Below, one piece after another: positions 41,127-52,400 of a stretch of 64,000 nt of DNA. The stretch covers positions 930,001 through 994,000 of the forward strand of contig CP021424.1 of the NCBI GenBank assembly GCA_002162095.1, in the 5' to 3' direction. Position numbers and translations under genes: made by a program. Every line of letters begins with the position of its first letter. Position 1 is the stretch's first letter. Under the pieces are notes generated by a model that searched no databases, was not told the DNA's origin, and saw only the letters and a program-made list of their open reading frames with translations. This stretch comes from Armatimonadetes bacterium Uphvl-Ar2. GTDB taxonomy: Bacteria > Armatimonadota > Fimbriimonadia > Fimbriimonadales > Fimbriimonadaceae.

Positions 41127-42764
41127 TTAGTTGTTCGTGGTGACCGTCAACCGCGCAAAGTCGCTGCGCAAGTTGTAGTTGGTCGTGCCGGTGCGAGTGC
41201 GGTAGTAACCGATTCGTGCCTCGCCGGTGCTACTGATGAAGTTGCCCGCATTGGTTGTCACCGTGTAGGTCGTCGAGGTATCGGCCGTGCCTAAGTTCTG
41301 AGAGCCGATCTGCGTGTACGACCCGGTGCTGTAGTTGTACAGGTAAACCGTCAGCGCCCCGCTCAGACTCATGTTGTTCTCCACCGTCACCGCGATGCTG
41401 ACCACGCCCGTGCCTCGGTTGATGCCCGAGAAGATGGCGTCGTAGTCCACCACGCGGCGGCTGCCGGAAGCAGCACTGCGCAGGTCGAACCGCAGGTTGT
41501 CACTCGAGGCCAGGCTCGTCACGCTACCACCCGCGATGGTGCCAGCAAACACTTGCAGGCTCGTCGGGGCGTAGTTGGTGGCCGTCGTGCCGCCACCGCC
41601 ACCGCCGCCGCCCGTGGTGCCGAGCGCGCGGGCCGCATTGATGCGACCGAAGCTCACCCAGGTACCAACCGGATCCGTGGTGGATTCAATGGCGTTGCGG
41701 ATGGAGACGTTACTCGCCGTCAGGCCGTTCTTGGCCCACAGCAGGCCCGCGAGACCGGCGACGGCCGGAGCCGCCATGCTGGTGCCGCTGAGCGTGGCGT
41801 AGGTGTTGCCATCGTACGTCGAAAGGATGCTGGAACCCGGCGCGGCGACGTCCACCCACGAACCGAAGTTGCTGAAGCTAGATCGCGCATCGTTCTGGTC
41901 CGTCGAACCCACCGCAATGCAGTTGGTGTAGAACGCCGGGTAGCTTGCGGCCGACGTGTTGCTGTTGCCCGCAGCGGCTACCACCACCACGTTGCGGCTC
42001 CAGGCGTAATCCACCGCACTTTGCAGCGTGGAGGAGCCCGAGGAACCACCCAGCGAGAGCGAAATGACGTCCGCTCCATTATCTACGGCCCAGGTGATGC
42101 CATTGGCGATAGCGGAGAAACTCCCCGAACCCGAAGCCCCCAAAACCTTGATCGGCATGATGCGGGCATTCCAGTCCACACCTGCCACGCCGCGGGCGTT
42201 GTTCGTCACGGCCGCTGCGATACCGGCACAGTGCGTCCCGTGGCCGTTGTCATCATCCGCGTTGTTGTCGTTGTTGACAAAGTCGTATCCAGGGACGATC
42301 TTGCCGGCCAGATCCTGGTGCGCCATGTCCACGCCGGTGTCCACAATCGCAATTACGACCGAGTTGGAACCCGTAGTGACGGTCCAGCCTTGCGGCGCAC
42401 TGATCTTTTGCAGGGCGTACTGGCTAGAGTAGCTCGTGTCGTTCGGATTGACCTGGAACGTCCGGGCGATGTAGTTCGGCTCGGCGTATTCCACGTTCGG
42501 GAGCGAACGGTAGTAGTCCAGCGCCTTCTTCGTGCTCATCGAGGCCGGCACGCGGACTCGTTGCACCTGAAGGGTGCGCAGGGTTTCCACCGAGCGCGCG
42601 CCGATGCGGGCGGTATCCAGCATGGCGGAGATACTCGCGCCGCTGCGATACTTGACGAGGACTTCGCCTTCCACATAAGGAGCAGTCGGAGCGGCCGATT
42701 GGGACATCGCCACGGCCGCGATACCGGCAAGAATTGTAGTTGCAGTGAACTTGATTGGATTCAT
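41127..42764 (-). CDS. Secreted subtilisin-like serine protease (S8)
   Basis: 545 residues. A signal peptide (about 1-20) and an inhibitor-type propeptide (about 25-100, with 'LPNVEYAEPNYIA') precede the catalytic domain: Asp in IAIVDTGVD, His in NGHGTHCAG, oxyanion Asn in AAAGNS, Ser in SGTSMAAP. After a Gly-rich linker (GGGGGGGG) comes a ~150-residue beta-rich C-terminal domain similar to those used for outer anchoring or substrate binding. It is most like thermitase/fervidolysin. Extracellular peptide degradation is the likely job. Confidence 0.92.
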   Translation of the reverse strand: MNPIKFTATTILAGIAAVAMSQSAAPTAPYVEGEVLVKYRSGASISAMLDTARIGARSVETLRTLQVQRVRVPASMSTKKALDYYRSLPNVEYAEPNYIARTFQVNPNDTSYSSQYALQKISAPQGWTVTTGSNSVVIAIVDTGVDMAHQDLAGKIVPGYDFVNNDNNADDDNGHGTHCAGIAAAVTNNARGVAGVDWNARIMPIKVLGASGSGSFSAIANGITWAVDNGADVISLSLGGSSGSSTLQSAVDYAWSRNVVVVAAAGNSNTSAASYPAFYTNCIAVGSTDQNDARSSFSNFGSWVDVAAPGSSILSTYDGNTYATLSGTSMAAPAVAGLAGLLWAKNGLTASNVSIRNAIESTTDPVGTWVSFGRINAARALGTTGGGGGGGGTTATNYAPTSLQVFAGTIAGGSVTSLASSDNLRFDLRSAASGSRRVVDYDAIFSGINRGTGVVSIAVTVENNMSLSGALTVYLYNYSTGSYTQIGSQNLGTADTSTTYTVTTNAGNFISSTGEARIGYYRTRTGTTNYNLRSDFARLTVTTNN

Positions 42765-42916
42765 GTGCAGAAGCCCGGATTAGGGGCGCCCTCCACTGGC
42801 CCCCAGCGGGGCCAAAGTGCCCAGAACTGTACCTGGGGCCGCGAAGGGCTCACAAGTTCTTTCCACAAATCATCGACATTTTGGGGGTGCCCGGCGTTAA
42901 ACCCGTATTCGAAAGG

Positions 42917-43759
42917 TTATGGCACGAGCCCGGAGGGCAATCCGCCTGGCCACTGCTCGTCAATGAGCTGCTGAATATGCTGAATCCGATTGGCCGGTTT
43001 GGGGTGCGTACTCAGGAATTCTGGCGGCCCGCCGCCACTGGCTTCGTCCAGGATCTTCATCACCCCGATGAGGGCGCGGGGGTCGTAGCCCGCTTCAAAC
43101 ATGTAGCGCAGACCGCTACGGTCGCTTTCTAGTTCATCGTCGCGGCCGTACCGCATGTTGATGGTCTGCCCAATCATGGCCGCCACCTGCCCGGCTTGGC
43201 CGTCGGTGGCGACGCTCGCCGCATTCACCATGCCTTGCGTCAGGCCTGCACGCGCCATGTGCTCGGCGCTATGCCGCTGAATGACGTGACCGATTTCGTG
43301 GCCGAGAACCCCGGCGAGTTGCCCTTCCGACTCCAGTCGATTCAGCAAGGCGCGGGTGATGAAGATCTGACCACCCGGCAGCGCGAAAGCATTGATTGTA
43401 TCCTGGTCTTTGAGGAGGTGAAAGTTGAACTTGTAGGGGCTCGTGCGGGCTTCGGTGCGGTTCACCAGACGCGCACCCACTCGGCGGACCAGAGCCGCAG
43501 CCTGGGTGCCCGTCTCCGCGCCGCCATATTGCGCGGCCATCTCGGGGGCGGCTTGGAGACCAAGCGCGACTTCTTGGTCCACATTCAGCGCCACCCGCTG
43601 GGTTTCGCCGGTGACGGGGTTCTGCTGGGAGTTGCCGTAAAATGCAATCAGAGCCCCCACCATCATCACCAGCGCGACGCCCGCCCGGGGGCCGCAACCG
43701 GGTTTGCGGCGCGGGGCACCGTAGGCCGACCGTCGCCGGGGAGGGGCTTGAGGATACAT
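42917..43759 (-). CDS. M48 family metallopeptidase, membrane-anchored
   Basis: 280 residues. A basic N terminus leads to one hydrophobic helix (GVALVMMVGALIAFYG, about residues 27-42). The zinc motif HExxH is in 'GVLGHEIGHVIQRHSAEHMA', with the third ligand Glu in 'RDDELESDRSGLRYMFEAGYDP'. The ending 'FLSTHPKPANRIQHIQQLI' is typical of the BepA/YcaL/Oma1-like branch, periplasmic proteases for outer-membrane protein quality control. The start is supported by TACAAT 6 nt upstream. Not co-transcribed with the subtilase as far as can be seen (about 150 nt gap). Confidence 0.9.
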   Translation of the reverse strand: MYPQAPPRRRSAYGAPRRKPGCGPRAGVALVMMVGALIAFYGNSQQNPVTGETQRVALNVDQEVALGLQAAPEMAAQYGGAETGTQAAALVRRVGARLVNRTEARTSPYKFNFHLLKDQDTINAFALPGGQIFITRALLNRLESEGQLAGVLGHEIGHVIQRHSAEHMARAGLTQGMVNAASVATDGQAGQVAAMIGQTINMRYGRDDELESDRSGLRYMFEAGYDPRALIGVMKILDEASGGGPPEFLSTHPKPANRIQHIQQLIDEQWPGGLPSGLVP

Positions 43760-43765
43760 GCCCCT

Positions 43766-43771
43766 ATTGTA
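43766..43771 (-). promoter_or_regulatory. -10 element abutting M48 protease start
   Basis: TACAAT (5 of 6 to consensus) on the minus strand ends 6 nt before the ATG at 43759, predicting a leaderless transcript. Confidence 0.5.
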
Positions 43772-43783
43772 ACGCCGAGGACA

Positions 43784-44839
43784 CTACGCCGAGGTGCGGA
43801 TGTGCAAGAGGTCGCCATCTTGAATGACATACTCCTTGCCTTCCAGGCTCATCTTGCCGGCCTTGTAGGCGGCATCGAGCGAGCCCGCTTCATCGTAATC
43901 CGCGTAGTGCACCACTTCGGCGCGGATGAACCCCTTGGCGATGTCGTTGTGGATCGTGCCGGCGGCCTTGAGCGAGGTGCTACCCGCCCGCAGCGGCCAG
44001 GCGCGGGTGTCGTTTTCGCCCGCCGTGAAGAACGTGATGAGCCCCAGCGCCCCGTAGACGGCCTGGACCACCTTGGCTCCGGCACTTTCGGTCAGGCCGT
44101 AACCCGCCAAGAATTCGGCGCGGTCGTTGGCATCCAGCTGCGCCAGTTCTTCTTCCAGGTTCGCGGAGACGGCAAACGCCACCGTGCCGCTGGCGCGCAG
44201 GGTTTCAATCTCCTTGGCCACGGCGGCGGGCGGGTTGCTCACGTCGGCCTCGCCGACATTGAACGCCACCACGCACGGCTTGGCGCTCACAAACTGGAAG
44301 TTCTTGACGATCTTCGTCTCTTCCTCGTCGAACTCCATCGCGCGGATGGGGGTGCCTTCTTCTAGCACCGGCTTCAGGCGTTCAAACAGTCGCTTTTCGA
44401 GGTAATCCGGGTGACCGGGCGACTTCACGTTCTGGCTCTTGGCCAGGCGTTCCAGTCGGTTCTCCACAATTGCGAGGTCGGTCAGCACCATCTCCACGTC
44501 CACGCTCTCGCGGTCGCGGGCGGGGTTCACGTCGGCGTGGTGGGGCACGAAGTCGCTCTCGAACGCCCGCACCACGTGCAGCAGCACCTCGGCCTTTTTG
44601 GCGGCTTCCAGCAGCTTGTTGCTAAACATCTTGCCGGTGGGGGCCAGGGCCTCGCCGTCGTCCGCCAGCGTGACGGTGGCGGGGGTGGCCTTCTTCGGCT
44701 TCACCTGCGCCACGATGCGGTCAAACCGAGGGTCCGGCACGGGCACAGCGGTCACGTCGCCTTTGGCTTCGCCCCCCGCGGCGGCGCGGTACAGCGTGCT
44801 CTTCCCGACCATCGGGAATCCGATCAATAGAACTTTCAT
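43784..44839 (-). CDS. YchF/Obg-like ATPase family protein with altered G domain
   Basis: 351 residues. The P-loop is GFPMVGKST (usual GLPNVGKST), and YchF features are present: 'VLLHVVRAFESDFVPHHADVNPARD', the 'VLTDLAIVENRLERLAK' helix, NVGEAD in place of NKxD, and a C-terminal TGS domain 'LITFFTAGENDTRAWPLRAGSTSLKAAGTIHNDIAKGFIRAEVV'. The switch region is altered: the DIAGLVxGAxxGEGLGN stretch is replaced by LADDGEALAPTGKMFSNK, so the DxxG Asp-Gly pair is missing. YchF binds ATP and associates with ribosomes. This copy may be a paralogue with reduced hydrolysis. ATGA overlap with the upstream small gene. Confidence 0.8.
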   Translation of the reverse strand: MKVLLIGFPMVGKSTLYRAAAGGEAKGDVTAVPVPDPRFDRIVAQVKPKKATPATVTLADDGEALAPTGKMFSNKLLEAAKKAEVLLHVVRAFESDFVPHHADVNPARDRESVDVEMVLTDLAIVENRLERLAKSQNVKSPGHPDYLEKRLFERLKPVLEEGTPIRAMEFDEEETKIVKNFQFVSAKPCVVAFNVGEADVSNPPAAVAKEIETLRASGTVAFAVSANLEEELAQLDANDRAEFLAGYGLTESAGAKVVQAVYGALGLITFFTAGENDTRAWPLRAGSTSLKAAGTIHNDIAKGFIRAEVVHYADYDEAGSLDAAYKAGKMSLEGKEYVIQDGDLLHIRTSA

Positions 44840-45060
44840 GGTTGTGAGGTCTGCGCGGAGGTGGGGTCAACAATGACTTCGATGGGGTCGTCCGCACTCC
44901 GTTGCGGCAGCACCCAAAACACAACGATCGAAATCAATAACAAAACGAGCGGAAGCCACGGAATGGGGGCCCGACGCACCGGCGGCTTGGCCATGCCGGG
45001 CGAGGCGAGGCGTTCATCCGTCCCGACGGGACCGACCGATTGACCTTCCTCGGGCTTCAC
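44836..45060 (-). CDS. Small single-pass membrane protein
   Basis: 74 residues from GTG 45060, a start supported by TAGAAT 7 nt upstream; ATG 44994 is an alternative. A polar N terminus leads to one hydrophobic helix (IPWLPLVLLLISIVVFWVL) and an acidic extracytoplasmic tail. No family. Its stop overlaps the YchF-like gene start. Confidence 0.55.
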   Translation of the reverse strand: MKPEEGQSVGPVGTDERLASPGMAKPPVRRAPIPWLPLVLLLISIVVFWVLPQRSADDPIEVIVDPTSAQTSQP

Positions 45061-45067
45061 ACCTGGG

Positions 45068-45073
45068 ATTCTA
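45068..45073 (-). promoter_or_regulatory. -10 element abutting the 45060 GTG start
   Basis: TAGAAT on the minus strand ends 7 nt before the GTG at 45060. It also decides this start over ATG 44994. Confidence 0.5.
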
Positions 45074-45100
45074 GCCAAGCGGGCGGGTACCTTCGGGGTC

Positions 45101-45892
45101 ATGCGGGCCGTCGAATCAGGTTTAGCCTCGATTGGAGGGCCCATTCTGCTGGCGCTGGAATTCATCGGCGAACTGGTGATGCTACTGGGCGAGGCCATCA
45201 GTCGCCTATTCCGGCACAAGCTGGAAGTGCGCGAGCTCACCCGCCAGATGGCGTTCATCGGCTCCAATAGCGTGCCGATTGTCGCCCTCACCACGCTTTC
45301 CAGCGGCGCGGTGATTGCGCTTTACGTCAGCGAGATCTTGGTGAAGTACGGGGTGCAAAGCCTCGCCGGGGCCACCGTCGGCCTGGCCGTGGTGCGCGAA
45401 ATCGCTCCGGTGCTAGGCGGCATCATGGTGGCGGCGCGGTGCGGATCGGCCATTGCCGCGCAAATCGGCACGATGGTGGTGACCGAGCAGGTGGATGCCC
45501 TTCGCTCGCTCAATGTGCCGCCGGTGAACTACCTGGTGGTGCCCCGGCTGCTGGCGGCGGCGCTGATGCTGCCCATGCTCGGCCTCATTGGGATGTTCGC
45601 GGGCGTGGGCGGGGGCTACCTCGTGGCCGTGATGGGCGGCGGCGTGCCCGAAGCCATCTTTATGGATTCCGTTCGCCAGTTCGTGACCATCGACGATGTG
45701 TGGAAGGGTCTGCTTAAGACCTTCGTGTTCGGCATCGTGGTCGCCATGGTGTCGTGCCAGCAGGGCCTGCGAGTGCGAGGCGGCGCCGAGGGTGTCGGGC
45801 GTGCCACCACCCAGACCGTGGTCATCAGCATGGTGCTGGTGTACGTGCTGAACTACTTCCTCAGCGCCTGGCTGTACCGCCTCGGTAGCTAG
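45101..45892 (+). CDS. mlaE: MlaE-family ABC transporter permease
   Basis: 263 residues. The pattern 'LTRQMAFIGSNSVPIVALTTLSSGAVIALY' and 'EIAPVLGGIMVAARCGSAIAAQIGTMVVTEQVDALRSLNV' is the MlaE/YrbE core. Five hydrophobic helices are visible. MlaE with MlaF moves phospholipids between the membranes of diderm bacteria. mlaF and mlaD are not next to it, unlike in most genomes; the downstream neighbour is convergent. The start ATG follows the promoter region shared with the small minus-strand gene. Confidence 0.9.
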   Translation: MRAVESGLASIGGPILLALEFIGELVMLLGEAISRLFRHKLEVRELTRQMAFIGSNSVPIVALTTLSSGAVIALYVSEILVKYGVQSLAGATVGLAVVREIAPVLGGIMVAARCGSAIAAQIGTMVVTEQVDALRSLNVPPVNYLVVPRLLAAALMLPMLGLIGMFAGVGGGYLVAVMGGGVPEAIFMDSVRQFVTIDDVWKGLLKTFVFGIVVAMVSCQQGLRVRGGAEGVGRATTQTVVISMVLVYVLNYFLSAWLYRLGS

Positions 45893-45899
45893 GTTCGCT

Positions 45900-47546
<1,647 letters not shown>

Positions 47547-47590
47547 CAAGATATGTTTGAGACGGGGTCGTCGAGGGCGAAGCCGCGATT

Positions 47591-47608
47591 TGTAAAGAAA
47601 TCTTTACA
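47591..47608. promoter_or_regulatory. Inverted repeat TGTAAAGA-AA-TCTTTACA upstream of Ycf45-like gene
   Basis: Two perfect 8-nt arms separated by 2 nt lie 44 nt before the ATG at 47546. The site is AT-rich in a GC-rich setting and looks like an operator for a dimeric regulator. The regulator is unknown. Confidence 0.5.
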
Positions 47609-47753
47609 CACCCGGCCTGCATCCCATGGATGGGGGATTCACTAAGTTTGTTCCGTGTTGGACGCGGGAAACCCCACGCTATTGATACGCGCTTGACGGT
47701 AATTCGGGTGGTCCGGGAGGGCCTCCTGGCACCCCCGGACGCATTCCGCCCCC

Positions 47754-48896
47754 TTAGCGACCCACGTCTATGAGGGTGATTTCGGCTTCCTTTTCGCGGC
47801 CGCCAGCCCAGAACTTCACCCGCACCTTCTCGCCGGGCTTGCGCTCCAGCATTACGCGGCTGTATTCGCGGGCGTCGCTCACGGCCTTTCCGTTGATGGT
47901 GAGGATCACCGATCCTTCCCCAATCCCGGCCCGTCCGGCGGGTGAACTCGGGGTGGCGTCGGCCACCAGCACGCCTTCCTTGGGCAGATTCGGGTCCATG
48001 CCAAAGCGGCGGATGAGGACGGCCCGCACATTCGGGTTGCGGAGGTCGAGTTCAGCCGAAGCGAAGTTGATTCCCAGGCCAGCGTAGGGCACGTAACCCT
48101 TGGTGCGGATGCCGTTTACGACTTCGCGCACGCGGGCGACCGGGATGGAAAAGCCCAGGCCCACGCTGTTGCCGGTTTGGCTGGCGATGGCGGTGTTGAT
48201 GCCGATCAGGCGGCCCTGGGCGTCGCACAGGGCACCCCCGGAGTTGCCCGGATTGATGGCGGCATCGGTTTGAATCGCGTTGATGAGCGTGGTGGTGTCA
48301 CCGGTGGGCAACTCGCGGCCCAGCGCGCTAATGACGCCGACGCTGAGGGTGTTTTCGAAGCCCAGCGGGTTGCCCAGGGCCATCACCCACTGCCCGATCT
48401 CGACGGTGTCGCTATCGCCGAGTTCAATGGCTTGCAAACCGTTGGCGTCCACCTTGAGCAAGGCCAGGTCGCTGCGGGGGTCCACGCCCACGACCTTAGC
48501 CTGGAAGGAACGCTCGTCGGCGAGTTCCACGCGGATAAGGGTGGCGTTGCCCACCACGTGGGCGTTGCTGACGATGTAGCCATCCGGCGAGATGATGACG
48601 CCGCTACCCTGGCCCTGCGGCACGGTCACCGAGCCCTGCCACATGTCTTCCACCTGGCGGGCGGTGTCGATGCTGACCACGCTGGGCATCGCCTTCTTTG
48701 CTGCGCTGCGGAAGTCAGCGAGCGAGTCGGCTGAGACCGGCACTTGGCCTGAAGTCAGCTTCGCCGGCACTTCCGGGGCGGCCCAGATTTGGCCGATCCG
48801 GCTCATTTCGTTGTACTTGTCCCAGCGCAAAGCCAAGGAAACGGCTGTGAACACAACCACAAAGGCGAGGGCCGAATACCCAAGCACGCGTTTCAT
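47754..48896 (-). CDS. HtrA/DegP-like trypsin-type serine protease with PDZ domain
   Basis: 380 residues from ATG 48896. An N-terminal signal anchor (LGYSALAFVVVFTAVSLALRW) is followed by the protease domain with His in SNAHVVG, Asp in 'DPRSDLALLKVD' and Ser in 'NPGNSGGALCDAQG', then one PDZ domain (about 275-380, 'GVLVADATPSSPAGRAGIGEGSVILTINGKAV'). It acts in the periplasm in protein quality control. One PDZ domain makes it DegS/HtrA-like rather than DegP. The frame continues upstream of 48896 without homology. It is divergent from rlmN. Confidence 0.92.
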   Translation of the reverse strand: MKRVLGYSALAFVVVFTAVSLALRWDKYNEMSRIGQIWAAPEVPAKLTSGQVPVSADSLADFRSAAKKAMPSVVSIDTARQVEDMWQGSVTVPQGQGSGVIISPDGYIVSNAHVVGNATLIRVELADERSFQAKVVGVDPRSDLALLKVDANGLQAIELGDSDTVEIGQWVMALGNPLGFENTLSVGVISALGRELPTGDTTTLINAIQTDAAINPGNSGGALCDAQGRLIGINTAIASQTGNSVGLGFSIPVARVREVVNGIRTKGYVPYAGLGINFASAELDLRNPNVRAVLIRRFGMDPNLPKEGVLVADATPSSPAGRAGIGEGSVILTINGKAVSDAREYSRVMLERKPGEKVRVKFWAGGREKEAEITLIDVGR

Positions 48897-48946
48897 CGTA
48901 ACATGTTCTACTCCGGTTCTCCCCAAACGTGCACCGTAGGGGTAGG

Positions 48947-48952
48947 TATCCT
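48947..48952 (+). promoter_or_regulatory. -10-like element before rlmN GTG start
   Basis: TATCCT ends 7 nt before GTG 48960, the start that best fits the RlmN family. Spacing matches other leaderless starts in the window. Confidence 0.35.
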
Positions 48953-48959
48953 TACCGAA

Positions 48960-50039
48960 GTGCCCGACGGCCCGTGCTACCTGGTCGGCATGACCTCCAG
49001 TGAACTCAAAGAACTTGCCGTAGGCATGGGCGAAAAACCCTTCCGCGGTGCCCAACTTGCTGACTGGATTTACCGCAAGGCCGTTCTCAATTTCGAGGAG
49101 ATGACCAACCTCCCCGCGGCCTTCATTGCGCAGCTGCAAGAGGCGGGCATCACCCCCACCCCTCTGCGGGTAGTGGACCACCGCCGCAGCACAGACGACG
49201 TGGACAAGCTGCTGATGGACGCGGGCGACGGCAACGTGTTCGAGTCCGTCTTGCTTCCCTACGAGGATCGCGTGAGCTGCTGCCTCAGCAGCCAGGTGGG
49301 CTGCCCGATGGGTTGCACCTTTTGCGCCACGGGGCTCGGCGGGTTTACGCGCAACCTCACCGCCGGCGAAATTGTGGGGCAATACCTGGCCCTGCAGAGC
49401 TTGAGCCCGCGCCGGGTGAGCCACGTGGTGTTCATGGGCATGGGCGAGCCCCTGCTGAACTACGACAATCTGCTGGCGGCGATCCGGCTTTTGCACGACG
49501 AGGTGAAGCTCAGCCTCCGACACATCACGGTGTCCACGGTCGGTTTGGTGACGGGCATTGAGCGGCTGGCCAAGGAGGAGATGCCGATCCACCTGGCGCT
49601 CTCCTTGCACTCGCCGCTGGACGATGTGCGCGACCGCCTGATGCCCGTGAACCAAAAGTGGCCGGTGCAAGTAGTGGTGCAGGCCATGCGCGATTACCAC
49701 GCCATCACCGGGCGCAAGGTGACGTTCGAATACTTGCTGATCCACGAAGTCAACGACACGCCCGAGCAGGCCGACGCCCTCGCTGACCTGGTGAAGGGGT
49801 TGCCGTGCGTGGTGAACCTGATTCCCTTCAACTACGTGGACACCGAGCACGGGTTTGCACGACCACACCGGGAGCGCGTGCGCCAGTTCAAGGGTCGCTT
49901 GGCCGGGCGGGGCGTGAACGTAACCGAGCGGGTGGAACGCGGACACGACATTGCGGCGGCCTGCGGCCAACTGGCCGGTCAACATCAGGGCAAGTTCGCC
50001 CGGCGGGGAGGTGTCACATCACTGCCCGTATCTTCCTGA
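48960..50039 (+). CDS. rlmN: 23S rRNA (adenine(2503)-C2)-methyltransferase
   Basis: 359 residues from GTG 48960; ATG 48990 is possible but would remove 'YLVGM', which aligns with the conserved 'nLlgls..EL' start of RlmN. The radical-SAM motif is CPMGCTFCATG (CxxxCxxC), with 'GFTRNLTAGEIVGQ', 'VVFMGMGEPLLNYDN' and 'LALSLHSPLDDVRDRLMPVN'. The methylated-Cys and resolving-Cys system is consistent with RlmN, which modifies A2503 of 23S rRNA and A37 of some tRNAs. The stop overlaps the LptC-like ATG (TGATG). Confidence 0.93.
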   Translation: MPDGPCYLVGMTSSELKELAVGMGEKPFRGAQLADWIYRKAVLNFEEMTNLPAAFIAQLQEAGITPTPLRVVDHRRSTDDVDKLLMDAGDGNVFESVLLPYEDRVSCCLSSQVGCPMGCTFCATGLGGFTRNLTAGEIVGQYLALQSLSPRRVSHVVFMGMGEPLLNYDNLLAAIRLLHDEVKLSLRHITVSTVGLVTGIERLAKEEMPIHLALSLHSPLDDVRDRLMPVNQKWPVQVVVQAMRDYHAITGRKVTFEYLLIHEVNDTPEQADALADLVKGLPCVVNLIPFNYVDTEHGFARPHRERVRQFKGRLAGRGVNVTERVERGHDIAAACGQLAGQHQGKFARRGGVTSLPVSS

Positions 50040-50563
50040 TGGCCGCCCCTCTTTTGGTGTGGGGTTGTGGATCGCCGGCGCCGAGCGCCAAGGCGGGTGA
50101 GAAGGACCCTGAGAAGCCAGCGACCCGGCGCGCGATCGACACCGGCCCCGTGACCATTGAAGGCCAACTGCCGAGTGGCGAAAAGAGCTACGCGCTCAAA
50201 AGCCCCGGCGCGACGTTCGACATCGAGGGGGACAACCGCATTCAGAGCGGCCTGAAGAACGTGGAAGTTACGATTTTTGAGGCCAACCAGCCCGCGAGCG
50301 TGATCAAGGCCGATTCCGCCACCATCGACAAGACCAACCAAAAGCTGGTGCTGGTGGGCAAGGTGGTGGTGACCAGCCAACGGGACCAAGCGACGTTGCG
50401 GGCCAACCAAATCGTCTACCGTGAAACGATGGCGCGCGTGGAGGCCACTGGGCAGGTGCGGCTGGAGCAAAAGGGATGGTCCATGGGGCCGCTCCCCGAG
50501 CTGTGGGCGAACCGGGATCTCTCGCGGGTGGCCACGCCCAAGGCCTGGAAGGAAGAGGAATGA
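50039..50563 (+). CDS. lptC: LptC-like lipoprotein/periplasmic protein of the LPS bridge
   Basis: 174 residues from ATG 50039. The start gives a very short hydrophobic leader with a lipobox-like LVWGC and no positive N-region, so the true start may be a little upstream inside rlmN. The mature part is a beta-jellyroll-like series, 'IEGQLPSGEKSYALKSPGATFDIEG', 'NVEVTIFEANQPASVIKADSATIDKTNQKLVLVGKVVVTS', which is the LptC/OstA-like fold. It stands directly upstream of LptA and LptB, so LptC is the natural assignment. It would carry LPS from the inner-membrane complex to LptA. Confidence 0.75.
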   Translation: MAAPLLVWGCGSPAPSAKAGEKDPEKPATRRAIDTGPVTIEGQLPSGEKSYALKSPGATFDIEGDNRIQSGLKNVEVTIFEANQPASVIKADSATIDKTNQKLVLVGKVVVTSQRDQATLRANQIVYRETMARVEATGQVRLEQKGWSMGPLPELWANRDLSRVATPKAWKEEE

Positions 50564-51626
50564 AGATTGCAAAGCTGTTGGTGCTGGGCGGGCTTGCGGT
50601 CGCCAGTGGAATCTTGGGGGCGCAAACCCAGGAACGCCAACGCATCACCGACGACGCGGGCTTTGTGCTGTTCTTCCAAGACGTCTACGTGGAGCAGTCC
50701 AACCCCGACGAGATTCAGGCCGACTTCCGAGGCAATCCGCTGGAGGGCGAGAGCCGCAAGCAAGGCATCACGTTCCGCATGCAGCGGATGCAGGGCTCGA
50801 TCCGCCGCACCGCCAACGAAGAACTGCGCCTGAAAGACGCCAACTTGAGCGGCAACGTGCGCGTTACGTTGGGCCGCACGACGGCCACCCCCGCTCACAC
50901 GCTGACCACTGAACTGGTGCGCGTGCGCGACGAAGGCGAACGCACGGTGGTTACGGCACCCCAGGCCTTTACCCTGCGCGGCGAGACCGGCACCCAACCC
51001 TACCAAGTGACCGGCCAGGGCCTCACCGCATTGTTTGGAGCCCTGGGCGCCGAAGCCCCGCCCCTCCGGCAAGTGACCGTGGAGCGCAATGCCCGCCTGA
51101 CGATGACCGGCAATGGGGGCAGCAACGGCATGACGGCCGGTCGCCTGGTGATGACCCCGGCGGACAAAATCATGGGCGTGGAAGCCACCGGCGGCGTAGT
51201 GCTGACGCGCCGGGCCGAGAACTCCCAATCGCGCCAGAATCTCACGGTCACATCCCCCCGCATCACCGCTCGGATCGACACTTCCCTGCGCGATGTGGAC
51301 CAGCTGCGTGAAGCCCGCGCCCCCGGCGAAGTCACCCTGCGCCTCGAGTTCATGGGCAACGAGCTGGGCAAGAGCGAGCGAACGTCGCTCCTCATTACGG
51401 CCACCGGGCGGAACCTGGTGCTCAACGGAGCCACCCGCACGCTGACGATGAGCCAGGTGCAAACCGAAGGCCTGCGCCGCGCCGAGGGCAAATCGGTGTT
51501 CGGCACCCTCAAAGCCGACACCCTCACCATCACCTTTGACGAACAAGGCGAAGTGAAGAGCCTGCGCATGGCGGGCGGGCCGGGCACGGCCACGGTCAAC
51601 GAATCTCCTCAGGAGCCCGCAAGCCC

Positions 51627-51630
<4 letters not shown>
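50560..51630 (+). CDS. lptA: LptA-like periplasmic LPS transport protein (OstA fold)
   Basis: 356 residues from ATG 50560, overlapping the LptC-like stop, with a GAGGAA ribosome site. A signal peptide (AKLLVLGGLAVASGILGAQ) is followed by repeated beta strands of the OstA type, such as 'NPLEGESRKQGITFRMQRMQGSI' and 'LRLKDANLSGNVRVTL'. It is about twice the length of E. coli LptA, suggesting an extended jellyroll, perhaps two LptA-like units. The neighbours LptC, LptB and LptF make the role clear by context more than by sequence. Confidence 0.75.

Positions 51631-52400
<770 letters not shown>

Noticed and set aside
41600-41625. Run of GCC/GCG-type repeats in the subtilase gene
   Set aside because: Encodes the poly-Gly linker between catalytic and C-terminal domains; in frame and not a repeat element.
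47711-47740. GTCCGGG/CCCCGGAC hairpin after htrA
   Set aside because: No T run on the minus strand and a bulged stem; may be a structural accident in GC-rich DNA.
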